Of a DNA stretch of 32,412 bases, positions 7,682 to 16,616 are shown one piece after another. How positions within the stretch are numbered: position 1 is the first letter of the stretch; each line of letters begins with the position of its first letter. The DNA comes from an uncultured Lachnospiraceae bacterium (GTDB lineage: Bacteria > Bacillota > Clostridia > Lachnospirales > Lachnospiraceae), in assembly GCA_910579935.1 (NCBI GenBank), contig CAJTVQ010000046.1:1-32412 (forward strand). Direction: 5' to 3'. The translations under genes and the position numbers were made by a program. The notes under the pieces are model-generated. The model saw only the letters and a list, made by a program, of their open reading frames with translations, was not told the origin of the DNA and searched no databases.

Positions 7682-10007
7682 AGACGATGCAGGCATAGTA
7701 GTTAAGTTTGATACGGAAAACAGCATTATACTCGGAGATTATCTGGATCTGCTGCTGAACCGGACGGTGGATTCGAAGGAGTCCTGCGGCGGGATCGCTG
7801 CAGACGGCATTTATGTCAGGTATTGGAATGACAGGCCGATTCAGAATACTCAGTCCAAACTGGGAAAATATGAGTATATCTCATATGCAAAAGATAATGA
7901 GCGGCTGGAACGAGAGCAGGTGGAAGAAGTCGGATTTGTTTACAGCGGTGGGATCAGGATTCCCCACTATGAGGGAACGGAGAAAATGGATGAGGGTTCC
8001 GGAAACATCGTAATTTCCGGAAAGCCGGGCGTAGGGAAGTCAACGATGGCGTTTCAGTTTGCCGCGGCCTGTGCTTCGAAACTGAATGAAGGAATTGCCG
8101 TGTATTTTTCACTGGATGTGGACGAAAAACAGATCATTAAAAGTATGAAGCATTCCAACGCAAGTCTCAGGATCAATTATCTTTGCGACTATCCGTCCGT
8201 GAGAAAGGATGCGCTGCTTCAGTATGATACCGGTTCCAACAGGGAATTGGCGGAGGTATTCAGGGAGGTTTTATATAAGGATCCGGATAACAGGGCTGTT
8301 CCGCAGATCATCCTGCCGAAGCTGAGTCCGAGAGGAATTTCTCCTGATACGGGCACAAAGGGGGATTCCGTATTTCTTCAGAGAATAGAGGAACTGCAGA
8401 AGCTGCTGCGTGCCATCAGCTCCTATAACAGTCAGGAGCGCAGCAAAAACGGAAAAGAAAAAGGCGCGCTGGTGAAGCTGGTGGTAATAGACAGTCTGGA
8501 CGTATTCGGGGAAAGAACGCTTACCAGAGAAGAGATCAACCGGCTTTTCATGCTGTTCAAACAGTACGGGATCATCGGCGTATTCACAATGGGTTCGATT
8601 GGCTATGAATCCCTCACATCGGAGGCAGTCTATAAGGCGTCGGTTACCTATCAGGCGGATATGGTGATTGAATTGAAAAGGGAATTTTATAACAACTATA
8701 CCTGCAGTTATTTTGAAGTGGCAAAGTCGAGATATATCCGTCATGTGCTGGGACATCATCCGTATAAAGTGGAAAATTATACAATATCCGCAGAGCAGAG
8801 GGAAAACGATATACTATCATTTAAAAATACGGATCTTATAAAGAAGATCATGGTCCTTCCTTCGCTGCATTACAGGATCAGCGCATCCGAGAATACGATC
8901 TCCCCTCATGACCTGAAATCGCTGGAAACAGGCAAAAAGAAAGGGGAGACGGGGAGAGAAGACCAGAAAAAAACCATTTTCGGGATAAAGGAAATGTTGG
9001 ATATCATGCCGAACCATTTCAAAGAAAGAAGCATGGACCTTCCCCAGATTATCACAATATCAGGCAGCAGCGGGCTGTTCAAATCCGATATTGCGCTGAA
9101 TGCGCTTCTTGCCGGCATTGTAGATTATAGGCAGGATAAAGAAGATGAGCAGGAACAGAGGGGGCTGATCGTCCGGCTCGGGGACAGGGATGCTTTTGCA
9201 GTCCGCGGCGTGCGGTTTGAGACGGATCTGCTGGAAAGAACCAGGAAGCGGTTTGGCACACAGAACGGGAACAGTATCTGTTTTTATGAAAAGGGAGAGG
9301 ATATTGTTCATAATGATGAGCCGAATAAATATACGCTGAAGGGATGGTCTCTTCAGAAAGGAAAAGATGAGCCGCCCCAGCTTTTGGAAGTCACGTTTAA
9401 GAACGGAGCATTGCTGCCGGAAGAATTTGTGGATGAAATATGTAAGATCATCAATCTCTACGGGATAAGGAGAGTAGTATTTACCGATTTGAAATATATC
9501 GGTTCCAGTTATCCGTTTCTTGTGAACAGTGATACTTCCGGAAATCTGTTCCTCTCGGCTTTTATACATATTATGAGGAATTATGGGATGCATGTGATCA
9601 TGTCGTCTTCCGAAAGCGGTTTGGAGGAATCGGATGTGGAGCTGAAGAAGGCGGGCATACTGGCAGATGCCATACTGACCTGTACAGCCTACATGAGGGC
9701 CGGAAAATATGAGGATGTTTATATTACGGGAGAAGGGATGATCACTGAAAAAAGAGGGCAGAAGGCAGTAGTCCGCATAGGAGCGAAAGAAGAGGCAGCA
9801 GGGAGCGGGGACGGACCGGCAGCAGATAAAAGGAACGGAACCTATGAATTACTGTTCTGTGATGATTCGGATGACGGAAAAAGTGAGAGTCTCGGCAAGA
9901 TAACATTATCTTCGTTTCATATTAAATTTTTGGATGCTGCATCGGACCCTGAAGGTGAAGAGCGGATTTTGAAAACGGAAGGAAATGCGGATGTTATTCA
10001 GAAGTAA
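7665..10007 (+). CDS. Two-domain KaiC-like RecA-fold ATPase
   Basis: ATG 7665 is favoured (aagggtgg at 7651-7658), giving 780 residues. Residues about 110-370 form a RecA/KaiC-like ATPase: Walker A GKPGVGKS (119-126), Walker B LVVIDSLD (272-279), and a KaiC-type C-terminal segment with KSRYIRHVLGHHPYKV (354-369). A second copy (about 460-710) has a degenerate P-loop GSSGLFKS (467-474, Phe where Gly is expected) and VVFTDLKY as a Walker B-like strand, so it may bind but not hydrolyse ATP. A tandem arrangement with one active and one degenerate site recalls KaiC/RadA-like switch ATPases. Residues 1-110 and 720-780 are unassigned. I found no other KaiC-clock genes, so a clock role is not implied. 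Confidence 0.75.
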   Translation: MTRQNKDDAGIVVKFDTENSIILGDYLDLLLNRTVDSKESCGGIAADGIYVRYWNDRPIQNTQSKLGKYEYISYAKDNERLEREQVEEVGFVYSGGIRIPHYEGTEKMDEGSGNIVISGKPGVGKSTMAFQFAAACASKLNEGIAVYFSLDVDEKQIIKSMKHSNASLRINYLCDYPSVRKDALLQYDTGSNRELAEVFREVLYKDPDNRAVPQIILPKLSPRGISPDTGTKGDSVFLQRIEELQKLLRAISSYNSQERSKNGKEKGALVKLVVIDSLDVFGERTLTREEINRLFMLFKQYGIIGVFTMGSIGYESLTSEAVYKASVTYQADMVIELKREFYNNYTCSYFEVAKSRYIRHVLGHHPYKVENYTISAEQRENDILSFKNTDLIKKIMVLPSLHYRISASENTISPHDLKSLETGKKKGETGREDQKKTIFGIKEMLDIMPNHFKERSMDLPQIITISGSSGLFKSDIALNALLAGIVDYRQDKEDEQEQRGLIVRLGDRDAFAVRGVRFETDLLERTRKRFGTQNGNSICFYEKGEDIVHNDEPNKYTLKGWSLQKGKDEPPQLLEVTFKNGALLPEEFVDEICKIINLYGIRRVVFTDLKYIGSSYPFLVNSDTSGNLFLSAFIHIMRNYGMHVIMSSSESGLEESDVELKKAGILADAILTCTAYMRAGKYEDVYITGEGMITEKRGQKAVVRIGAKEEAAGSGDGPAADKRNGTYELLFCDDSDDGKSESLGKITLSSFHIKFLDAASDPEGEERILKTEGNADVIQK

Positions 10008-10215
10008 GAAAAAGACAGAAAAACCAGTGTATGATAAGACGGGAAAAATCCCTGTCATCCGCGCCAGTATCTGTACGGGAGAGAAAGTAGCGGGATTCAG
10101 GGATGAAAAGACGGGAAAGTTTGAAGAGCTGATGCTGCTTTGTAACGAGGGGGATAAGGAGAAATTTATGCTGGTTTATGGCGTAAAGGAAGAAGAACTG
10201 CGGAAAGAGTGGTAG
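9985..10215 (+). CDS. Small hypothetical protein at the end of the HD/KaiC-like block
   Basis: This 76-residue protein starts at ATG 9985 (ribosome site aaggaa at 9978-9983) or at the in-frame ATG 9991. The gene overlaps the end of the KaiC-like gene by 23 bases. The sequence has a basic N-terminus (RSKKKTEKP), then IPVIRASICTGEKVAGFRDE, FEELMLLCN, and a Glu/Lys-rich end (KEEELRKEW). It has no membrane segment and no recognised motif. The overlap suggests cotranslation with the ATPase, but it may equally belong with the phosphorylase gene 61 bases downstream. Confidence 0.65.
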   Translation: MRMLFRSKKKTEKPVYDKTGKIPVIRASICTGEKVAGFRDEKTGKFEELMLLCNEGDKEKFMLVYGVKEEELRKEW

Positions 10216-10276
10216 GAAGTCTGTGGATTCTGCATGGATCCGGCACAAAAGGGGAGAGGCGGAGGGAGACGGGAAT

Positions 10277-11581
10277 ATGAGAATGTATGATCTGATCATG
10301 AAAAAAAGAAACGGCGGAAAGCTGGAAGAGGAAGAAATAGACTACATGGTGAAGGGATTCACGTCCGGAGAGATTCCGGATTACCAGATGTCAGCCATGA
10401 TGATGGCCGTTTATTTCAACGGGATGGACGAAGAGGAAACGCTGTATCTTACGATGGCCATGGCCCATAGCGGCGATATGCTGGACCTGTCGGGCATCCG
10501 GGGTCTGAAAGTGGATAAGCACAGCACGGGCGGCGTGGGAGACAAGACTTCGCTGGCGCTGGCGCCCATGGTGGCGGCCTGCGGTATTAAAGTGGCGAAA
10601 ATGAGCGGCAGGGGACTGGGACATACAGGCGGAACCATCGATAAACTGGAAAGCTTTCCGGGTTTTTCCACGGAGATACCAAAGGAGCGGTTCACGGAAA
10701 ATGTGAACCGGATCGGTATCGCCATTATGGGACAGACCGCGGACCTGGCTCCGGCGGATAAGAAACTGTATGCGCTGCGCGACGTGACGGCCACAGTGGA
10801 CAATATGTCCCTGATCGCCAGTTCCATTATGAGCAAGAAACTGGCTTCCGGTGCGGATGCCATCGTACTGGATGTGAAAACCGGCAGCGGCGCTTTTATG
10901 AAAAAAGAAGAAGATGCCCGCGCCCTGGCGGAGGAAATGGTGAAACTTGGGAAAAATGCAGGACGGAAGACCGTGGCGGTGATTTCCGATATGGATCAGC
11001 CTCTGGGGTATGCGGTAGGAAATGCCCTGGAGGTGAAAGAGGCCATCGATACACTGAGCGGAAACGGACCTGCGGATTTTCTGGAACTGTGCCTGACCCT
11101 TGGCTCCCATATGGTGGTGGCGGGTGGCATGGCCCGGGATGCGGCGGAAGCGGAGAAGAAGCTGAGGCAGGTGATCGATGACGGCAGTGCGCTCAGGAAG
11201 CTGGCGGACTTTGTGGAAGCGCAGGGCGGAGACAGGGAAGCGGTATATCATACAGAACTCCTGCCCCGGGCAGCTTATGCGGAAGAAATCCCTTCCCCCG
11301 GAGAGGGGTATGTGAGCCGGATTGCCTGTGACGAAATCGGCATCTGCTCCCTGATGCTGGGCGGCGGCAGGGAGACAAAGGAGAGCGTCATTGATCTGTC
11401 CGTGGGACTGGTACTGAAAAAGAAAGTCGGGGATTACGTGAAAGCGGGAGAGACTTTGGCGGTTCTTCATGGAAATGACAAAGGGAAAATGGAAGCGGCG
11501 GCGAAGCGGTTTATGAAAAGTTATGAGTTCTCGGACAGGCCGGTAGAAAAACTTCCTTTTATTAAGGCAGTCATAGAATAA
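10277..11581 (+). CDS. pdp: Pyrimidine-nucleoside phosphorylase
   Basis: This enzyme splits uridine, thymidine or deoxyuridine with phosphate into the free base and (deoxy)ribose-1-phosphate, for nucleoside salvage. ATG 10277 (ribosome site gggagacggg) gives 434 residues, the family size. Key signatures are the phosphate/pyrimidine motif KHSTGGVGDKTSLALAPMVA (residues about 80-99), SGRGLGHTGGTIDKLES, LKTGSGAF-type GSGAFMK, and the C-terminal alpha/beta domain with GGGRETKESVID. Its position just before yqfC-yqfD is unusual for a salvage enzyme, but it has a separate ribosome site. The Firmicutes name pdp is used; the same family is called deoA elsewhere. Confidence 0.95.
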   Translation: MRMYDLIMKKRNGGKLEEEEIDYMVKGFTSGEIPDYQMSAMMMAVYFNGMDEEETLYLTMAMAHSGDMLDLSGIRGLKVDKHSTGGVGDKTSLALAPMVAACGIKVAKMSGRGLGHTGGTIDKLESFPGFSTEIPKERFTENVNRIGIAIMGQTADLAPADKKLYALRDVTATVDNMSLIASSIMSKKLASGADAIVLDVKTGSGAFMKKEEDARALAEEMVKLGKNAGRKTVAVISDMDQPLGYAVGNALEVKEAIDTLSGNGPADFLELCLTLGSHMVVAGGMARDAAEAEKKLRQVIDDGSALRKLADFVEAQGGDREAVYHTELLPRAAYAEEIPSPGEGYVSRIACDEIGICSLMLGGGRETKESVIDLSVGLVLKKKVGDYVKAGETLAVLHGNDKGKMEAAAKRFMKSYEFSDRPVEKLPFIKAVIE

Positions 11582-11604
11582 GCAGGCAAAGCATATATTG
11601 TTCC

Positions 11605-11916
11605 ATGATGAGAAGCAGAAAAACGGCCGGCAGGCAGACCGGCAGACAAAGACTGGAAAGACAAAAAGAAATCATTGTGGAATCGTTAAAACTTCCGAAA
11701 GACTCCATGCTGGGGGCCTCTATCGTGACAGTGACGGGGAACGAGGAGGCCTTTGTGGAAAATTACAGGGGGATTCTGGAATATTCCCCTGAGTGCATCG
11801 TGCTTCAGGGGAAGACCTGCCAGATCAGTATAAGCGGCAAGCGGATGACCATTGATTATTATACCAATGAAGATATGAAGATCAGCGGCTGCATCGAATG
11901 TATCCGTTACCATTGA
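11605..11916 (+). CDS. yqfC: Sporulation protein YqfC (YabP/YqfC family)
   Basis: This 103-residue protein (or 102 from the next ATG) matches the YabP/YqfC family, whose members are made in the mother cell under SigE and take part in spore coat/cortex stages. Conserved parts are the helical basic N-terminus, ESLKLPKDSMLGASIVTVTG, EYSPECIVLQGKTCQISISG and YTNEDMKISGCIECIRY. The ribosome site is weak (aggcaaag), typical of a gene expressed at a set stage. yqfD follows 30 bases later, then phoH and ybeY, the conserved Firmicutes order. Confidence 0.9.
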   Translation: MMRSRKTAGRQTGRQRLERQKEIIVESLKLPKDSMLGASIVTVTGNEEAFVENYRGILEYSPECIVLQGKTCQISISGKRMTIDYYTNEDMKISGCIECIRYH

Positions 11917-11946
11917 CCGTAAAAGGAAACGGGGGTAATTGTATCT

Positions 11947-13230
11947 ATGCTTCAGTTTATACAGTTTCTGAGAGGTTATGTCTGTATCAGGGTGTGGGGC
12001 TATTCGCCGGAACGGTTTATGAACCTGTGCAGCAATCATGATATTTTTTTATGGGATATTCACAACTGCGGGGAATATTATACGATGTGCATTACGGTGT
12101 CGGGATTCCGCAGGTTAAAGGGAATTGTAAAGAAGACGGGGACAAAGGTAGCCATACAAAAGCGTTGTGGACTGCCTTTTTTTGTACCGAAGATGAAACG
12201 CAGGAAAATCTTCCTGCTGGGACTGACCGGAAGCCTGGTCTTCTGGATGTGGATGTCCACCTTTATATGGGCGGTGGAGATAGAAGGAAATTATTCGATT
12301 TCCGATGATGTTTTTATGGATTTCTTAAAGCAGAACGATGTGTTTGTCGGTATGAAGAGAGATGCGGTCAATATCGAGGAACTGGAGAAAAAGATACGTC
12401 AGGATTTCGGCATTGTCACATGGACTTCGGCCAAAATAGACGGAACCCGGCTGGAAATACAGATTAAGGAAAACGAAGTGGATACCGGGGCGGAGGAAGA
12501 GGGAGCTGCGGGAGGGCAGGAAAAGACGGGGAATGAGTCCGGCTCCGATCTGATAGCGGAAGAAGACGGACAGATCGTCAGTATGGTGACCCGGGCCGGG
12601 GTGCCGCAGGTGGCAGTAGGAGCGGAGGTGAAGAAGGGAGACGTGCTGGTGGCGGGGGCCGTACCGGTGTATAACGAGGATGCCACCATAAAAGGATATC
12701 AGTATTATGATGCGGACGCGGATATTTTTATCAGCCATCCCCTGCTTCAGACGGAGGAACTTCCGCTTGTCTATGAAAAAAAGGAGTATACGGGAGAGGA
12801 AAAGAAAGAATTTTTCATTACCGTTATGGGGAAAGAGATTTTTTTTCGGATAGGAAAGGTGAAATATGAGAACTATGATATTGTGACGGATAAGAACCAG
12901 GTAAAGCTGCTGGATAATTTTTATCTCCCGGTTTATTACGGCAGCAGTGTGAACAGAGAATATGTACTGACGGATAATATTTATACAAAAGATGAGGTAA
13001 AAAAGATATTTTCTGAAAAATTAATAAAATTTATCACGGGTTTGGAGGAAAAAGGGGTACAAATAATTCAAAAAAATGTTACAATAGATAAGAAAAATAA
13101 AAAGTGGCAGATGCGCATTGATCTGCAGATCGTGGAGCAGACCGGAACCAGTATCCCGATTGTGCCGCAGGCGGAAGAACCGGTACCGGAGGAAGGGACA
13201 GCGGAGGAAGAGATACAGGCTGCAGATTGA
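11947..13230 (+). CDS. yqfD: Sporulation protein YqfD
   Basis: This 427-residue protein matches YqfD. The N-terminal part (about 1-80) opens MLQFIQFLRGYVCIRVWGYS, followed by a transmembrane helix at about 85-107 (FLLGLTGSLVFWMWMSTFIW). An extracytoplasmic region follows (GIVTWTSAKIDGTRLEIQI, then DGQIVSMVTRAGVPQVAVGA, residues about 150-290). A charged Glu/Gly segment (about 178-200) and a Glu/Pro-rich tail (about 405-427) are flexible. YqfD is a SigE-dependent spore-formation protein in the same gene block as YqfC. Ribosome site gggg at 11931-11934 precedes ATG 11947. Confidence 0.92.
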   Translation: MLQFIQFLRGYVCIRVWGYSPERFMNLCSNHDIFLWDIHNCGEYYTMCITVSGFRRLKGIVKKTGTKVAIQKRCGLPFFVPKMKRRKIFLLGLTGSLVFWMWMSTFIWAVEIEGNYSISDDVFMDFLKQNDVFVGMKRDAVNIEELEKKIRQDFGIVTWTSAKIDGTRLEIQIKENEVDTGAEEEGAAGGQEKTGNESGSDLIAEEDGQIVSMVTRAGVPQVAVGAEVKKGDVLVAGAVPVYNEDATIKGYQYYDADADIFISHPLLQTEELPLVYEKKEYTGEEKKEFFITVMGKEIFFRIGKVKYENYDIVTDKNQVKLLDNFYLPVYYGSSVNREYVLTDNIYTKDEVKKIFSEKLIKFITGLEEKGVQIIQKNVTIDKKNKKWQMRIDLQIVEQTGTSIPIVPQAEEPVPEEGTAEEEIQAAD

Positions 13231-13254
13231 CACGCGTCCGGATGGGAGTTACTT

Positions 13255-14280
13255 ATGGAATGGACGGAATGCCGGATTCATGTTCCGACGGAGCATATGC
13301 AGAATATATTCGGACAATATGATTCTTATATGAAGAAAATCGAGAGGAGTTTCGGCGCCACGATTGTTGACAGGGACGGTGAGGTCAGGATTGCGGGGAG
13401 ACCGGGGGCCGTGAAACAGGCGGAGCATGTGATAAAGCAGCTGACAGGATTGTCAGAGAGAGGAAATGTAATTCAGGAACAGAACGTGGATTACGCAATC
13501 GCGATGGAAATGGAAATAAAAGAGGAAACAAAAGAACAGAAGGATGTATTGATCGAGATAGATAAGGATTGTATCTGTCATACCGTGAACGGGAAGCCGA
13601 TTAAGCCGAAAACTTTGGGTCAGAAGCAGTATGTGGATGCCATCCGGGACAATATGATCGTGTTTGGACTGGGGCCTGCCGGAACGGGGAAAACGTATCT
13701 GGCGATGGCTATGGCCATTACTGCCTTTAAAAAGGAGGAAGTCAGCCGTATCATACTGACGCGCCCGGCCATCGAAGCGGGTGAAAAACTGGGATTCCTG
13801 CCGGGAGACCTGCAGAGTAAGGTGGATCCCTATCTGCGTCCTTTGTACGATGCCCTGTATCAGATCATGGGTGCCGAGAGTTTTGCAAAGAATATGGAAA
13901 AGGGTTTGATCGAGGTGGCTCCGCTGGCTTATATGAGAGGCAGGACTTTGGATAATGCTTATATCATATTGGACGAGGCGCAGAATACCACGCCGGCACA
14001 GATGAAGATGTTCCTGACCCGTATCGGATTCGGTTCCAAGGTAGTCGTTACCGGCGATGCTTCGCAGAAGGACCTGGCGCCGGGAACGGCATCGGGGCTG
14101 GACGTGGCAGTGAAGGTGCTGGGAAAAATAGAGGACATTGCTTTCTGCCAGCTGACCAGTAAGGATGTGGTAAGGCATCCTCTGGTACAGAAAATCGTTA
14201 AGGCATACGAGGATTACGAAAAAGCGGACGGGCGCAGACAGGCAAAGGCAAAAGGCGGCAGGGAGAAAAGAAGGACATGA
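13255..14280 (+). CDS. phoH: PhoH-like ATPase
   Basis: This 341-residue cytoplasmic ATPase starts at ATG 13255 behind gggag. It has an N-terminal KH-like part (about 40-80), then a P-loop GLGPAGTGKTYLAMA (about 140-154), RPAIEAGEKLGFLPGDLQSK (177-196), and Walker B LDEAQNTTP (246-254). The motif GDASQKDL follows. PhoH/YbeZ proteins are thought to work with YbeY in rRNA processing. The genes overlap here (ATGA at 14277-14280), consistent with that partnership. A charged tail (KADGRRQAKAKGGREKRRT) ends the protein. Confidence 0.95.
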   Translation: MEWTECRIHVPTEHMQNIFGQYDSYMKKIERSFGATIVDRDGEVRIAGRPGAVKQAEHVIKQLTGLSERGNVIQEQNVDYAIAMEMEIKEETKEQKDVLIEIDKDCICHTVNGKPIKPKTLGQKQYVDAIRDNMIVFGLGPAGTGKTYLAMAMAITAFKKEEVSRIILTRPAIEAGEKLGFLPGDLQSKVDPYLRPLYDALYQIMGAESFAKNMEKGLIEVAPLAYMRGRTLDNAYIILDEAQNTTPAQMKMFLTRIGFGSKVVVTGDASQKDLAPGTASGLDVAVKVLGKIEDIAFCQLTSKDVVRHPLVQKIVKAYEDYEKADGRRQAKAKGGREKRRT

Positions 14281-14780
14281 CTTGTTATGTGGAAAACGAA
14301 ACGGAAAAGGTATTTTCTTTTTCCGTAGAAGAAACGGTGAAGAAGGTAGCGGAGACAGTGCTGGACAGTGAACAGTGCCCTTACGAAGCCGTAGTGAATG
14401 TACTGCTTACGGATAACGAAGGAATCCGGGAGTTTAACCGGCAGTACCGGAAGATCGACCGGGAGACGGACGTACTTTCCTTTCCGAATCTTGCATATGG
14501 GGAGCCGGCGGATTTCAGCCGGGCGGAGGAAGCAGAGGCGGATTGTTTCGACCCGGACAGCGGGGAACTGGTTTTGGGGGATATCGTTCTTTCGGTGGAA
14601 AAAGTAGAAGAACAGGCCGGATGTTACGGGCACAGCGAACTGAGGGAATTTGCATTCCTGATCGCCCATAGCATGCTGCACTTATGCGGTTATGATCATA
14701 TGGAGGCGCCGGAAGCCGCCGTTATGGAGGAAAAACAGGAGAAAGTACTGGGAGTTTTGGGAATTACCAGAAACAGATAG
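14277..14780 (+). CDS. ybeY: Endoribonuclease YbeY (16S rRNA maturation)
   Basis: YbeY is a metal-dependent endoribonuclease needed for 16S rRNA 3' end maturation and ribosome quality control. The 167-residue protein carries the invariant zinc triad HSMLHLCGYDH (H3xH5xH) at about 130-140, plus LTDNEGIREFNRQYRKIDRE and TDVLSFPN. It begins inside the phoH stop codon (ATGA), so translation is coupled. Its length is typical. Confidence 0.97.
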   Translation: MTCYVENETEKVFSFSVEETVKKVAETVLDSEQCPYEAVVNVLLTDNEGIREFNRQYRKIDRETDVLSFPNLAYGEPADFSRAEEAEADCFDPDSGELVLGDIVLSVEKVEEQAGCYGHSELREFAFLIAHSMLHLCGYDHMEAPEAAVMEEKQEKVLGVLGITRNR

Positions 14781-14847
14781 ATCCGCAGCGGTTTGGAATT
14801 GTACCGGGCCGGAATGCGGTGAAAAAGACAGAAGGAACAGGGATAAA

Positions 14848-16497
14848 ATGAGGCAGGAAACGAAAGCAAAGAGAGGCGGCAGGGGTAAAAGGCGGGAGTG
14901 GATGATGAATGTGGGATTGATCTCCTACATCATCGGACTTATCATCCGCATACCTTTAGGCCGGATGACAGGCGATAAAGGGCTCGGATTTTATGCCGGC
15001 GCCATGGAACTGTATACGCTGGTCAGCGTCATATTTACCTATGGGATAGCGCGGGCCCTGACAGCACAGGTGAAATATAAGGTAAGAAGGGAAATGTTCA
15101 AAAGTGCGAAGCGGATGTACCGGAATGTCATGATCGTTACGGTGGTATTTGGTGCGCTGCTCATGGCAGGGGCCGTTTTCTTTTCAGAATTCATAGCCGG
15201 CACCCTGTTATTGGAGCCAAGGGGATATCTGGCCGTGATGGCTGCCGCTCCGGCAGTCTTCCTTTCTTCCGTGATGGGAGTTATGAGAGGATATTTTCAG
15301 GGAATGGGAACCATGCTGCCCACGGTTCATTCCCGTCTGTTAGAGAAAATCATACAGTTCGGCGCCAGTCTGCTGTTGGCGGCGGCGCTTTACTCGTTTG
15401 GGGAAAAAGTGGCCGCATTGCGAAAAACACCGGAGTTCGCTTCGGCTTACGGGGCAATGGGGGCGGCGCTTGGATGGTCGGTGGCCTGTCTGTTCGGCAT
15501 GCTGCATCTGATCTTCATCCGCATGATTTATGCAGGAACCTTTAAACAGCAGCTGATGCGGGATAATTCCAAATATGCGGAATCCAACCTGCAGGTTTTC
15601 CTGACCTTTTTCCAAACGGCCCTGCCGTATATTCTCTGTGCGCTGCTTTACAATATGAATTACGTGGTAGACCAGAGAATCTTCAACTACGCCATGAATG
15701 TAAAGGAAAAGAGCAGCATAAGAGTCGCGCACTGGGGCATATACTACGGAAAATACAGTGTGGTCATTGGAATTGCCGCCATACTGTGTGCCTGTATAGG
15801 TGCAATGGGGGCTCCGAAAATCGTGCAGCTGCAGGAAAAGCAGGAGTACAGGGAAGCACAGTTCCGGTTTGGAAATCTGCTGCATTATCTGGCAATCGTC
15901 ACGATTCCATGTGCCGTATTGCTGGCTGTGCTGGCGGAGCCGATTACAGGGATCCTCTTTACAGGTGATACGGAAACCGCCGTATCCCTGATTCAGGCTG
16001 GTTCCGTCGTGGTGATACTGTTTCCGTTTGCCTACTTATTCATGAATATCATGCAGCGGATCCGAAATCACAAAGTCATTATCTTTGGCGGACTGGCGGC
16101 ATTTGTCCTGCACCTGCTGTTTCTGATCGTCCTGGTTTCCGGCACCGGAATGGGAATCCATGCCGTGGCCTGCGGCATGATCGTATTTTGGCTGACGGTC
16201 TGTGTGGCCGGCTTTATCGGAGTGAAAGGATATTTGTCCTATATGCCGGACTGGATACGTTCCTTTGCCATTCCTGCCGCGTGTGCGGCTGTTTCCGGAC
16301 TGGCTGCGCTGCTCCTTTGCAGACTGCTGCTTGGTCTTCTGGGTAACATATTGACCCTTGTCATCTGCCTCGTGCTGAGCATTGTGATCTATAACGTGCT
16401 TCTGGTTCTGCTAAAAGGCGTAAGGGAAGACGAATTAAGAGAAATGCCGGGAGGATCGATTCTCCTGCGTTTGTGGGAAAGGGTGCATTTAATTTAA
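14848..16497 (+). CDS. spoVB: SpoVB-like oligosaccharide/lipid flippase (MOP superfamily)
   Basis: This 549-residue polytopic membrane protein has about 12-14 hydrophobic helices spread through the sequence. It opens VGLISYIIGLIIRIPLGRMT with the following GDKGLGFY, typical of SpoVB/MurJ-like flippases, and has MRGYFQGMGTMLPTVHS (about 150-166). SpoVB is thought to move a lipid-linked precursor across the forespore membrane for cortex synthesis. ATG 14848 is chosen because gaaggaacaggg precedes it. An upstream frame would start inside ybeY. A paralogue with another substrate, such as an exopolysaccharide flippase, cannot be excluded. Confidence 0.82.
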   Translation: MRQETKAKRGGRGKRREWMMNVGLISYIIGLIIRIPLGRMTGDKGLGFYAGAMELYTLVSVIFTYGIARALTAQVKYKVRREMFKSAKRMYRNVMIVTVVFGALLMAGAVFFSEFIAGTLLLEPRGYLAVMAAAPAVFLSSVMGVMRGYFQGMGTMLPTVHSRLLEKIIQFGASLLLAAALYSFGEKVAALRKTPEFASAYGAMGAALGWSVACLFGMLHLIFIRMIYAGTFKQQLMRDNSKYAESNLQVFLTFFQTALPYILCALLYNMNYVVDQRIFNYAMNVKEKSSIRVAHWGIYYGKYSVVIGIAAILCACIGAMGAPKIVQLQEKQEYREAQFRFGNLLHYLAIVTIPCAVLLAVLAEPITGILFTGDTETAVSLIQAGSVVVILFPFAYLFMNIMQRIRNHKVIIFGGLAAFVLHLLFLIVLVSGTGMGIHAVACGMIVFWLTVCVAGFIGVKGYLSYMPDWIRSFAIPAACAAVSGLAALLLCRLLLGLLGNILTLVICLVLSIVIYNVLLVLLKGVREDELREMPGGSILLRLWERVHLI

Positions 16498-16516
16498 GAG
16501 TACCGAATAAAATCAG

Positions 16517-16616
16517 AAAAAAACGCTGATACTGTTAGTAGCGCCAGAAAAGAGTGAAAAACGGCGCAGAAATGGGGAAACCTATGAAGATAGCAAGACG
16601 TATCAGCGTTTTTTTT
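16517..16616. repeat. 16-base inverted repeat with inner hairpin around a start codon
   Basis: Seven A plus CGCTGATAC (16517-16532) is the exact complement of GTATCAGCG plus eight T (16600-16616). The loop of 67 bases contains an inner hairpin, GCGCC (16541-16545) and GGCGC (16563-16567). The right arm plus T run has the look of an intrinsic terminator that overlaps the first codons of the next gene. It could terminate the flippase transcript or act as an attenuator. No ligand-binding features are visible. Confidence 0.5.

Noticed and set aside
7665..10007. Circadian clock operon (kaiABC)
   Set aside because: There is no kaiA or kaiB nearby, and the second P-loop is degenerate. The resemblance is at domain level only.
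10391..11470. Long minus-strand frame opposite the nucleoside phosphorylase gene
   Set aside because: It mirrors a well-supported gene, is His/Gln-rich like other antisense shadows and has no ribosome site.
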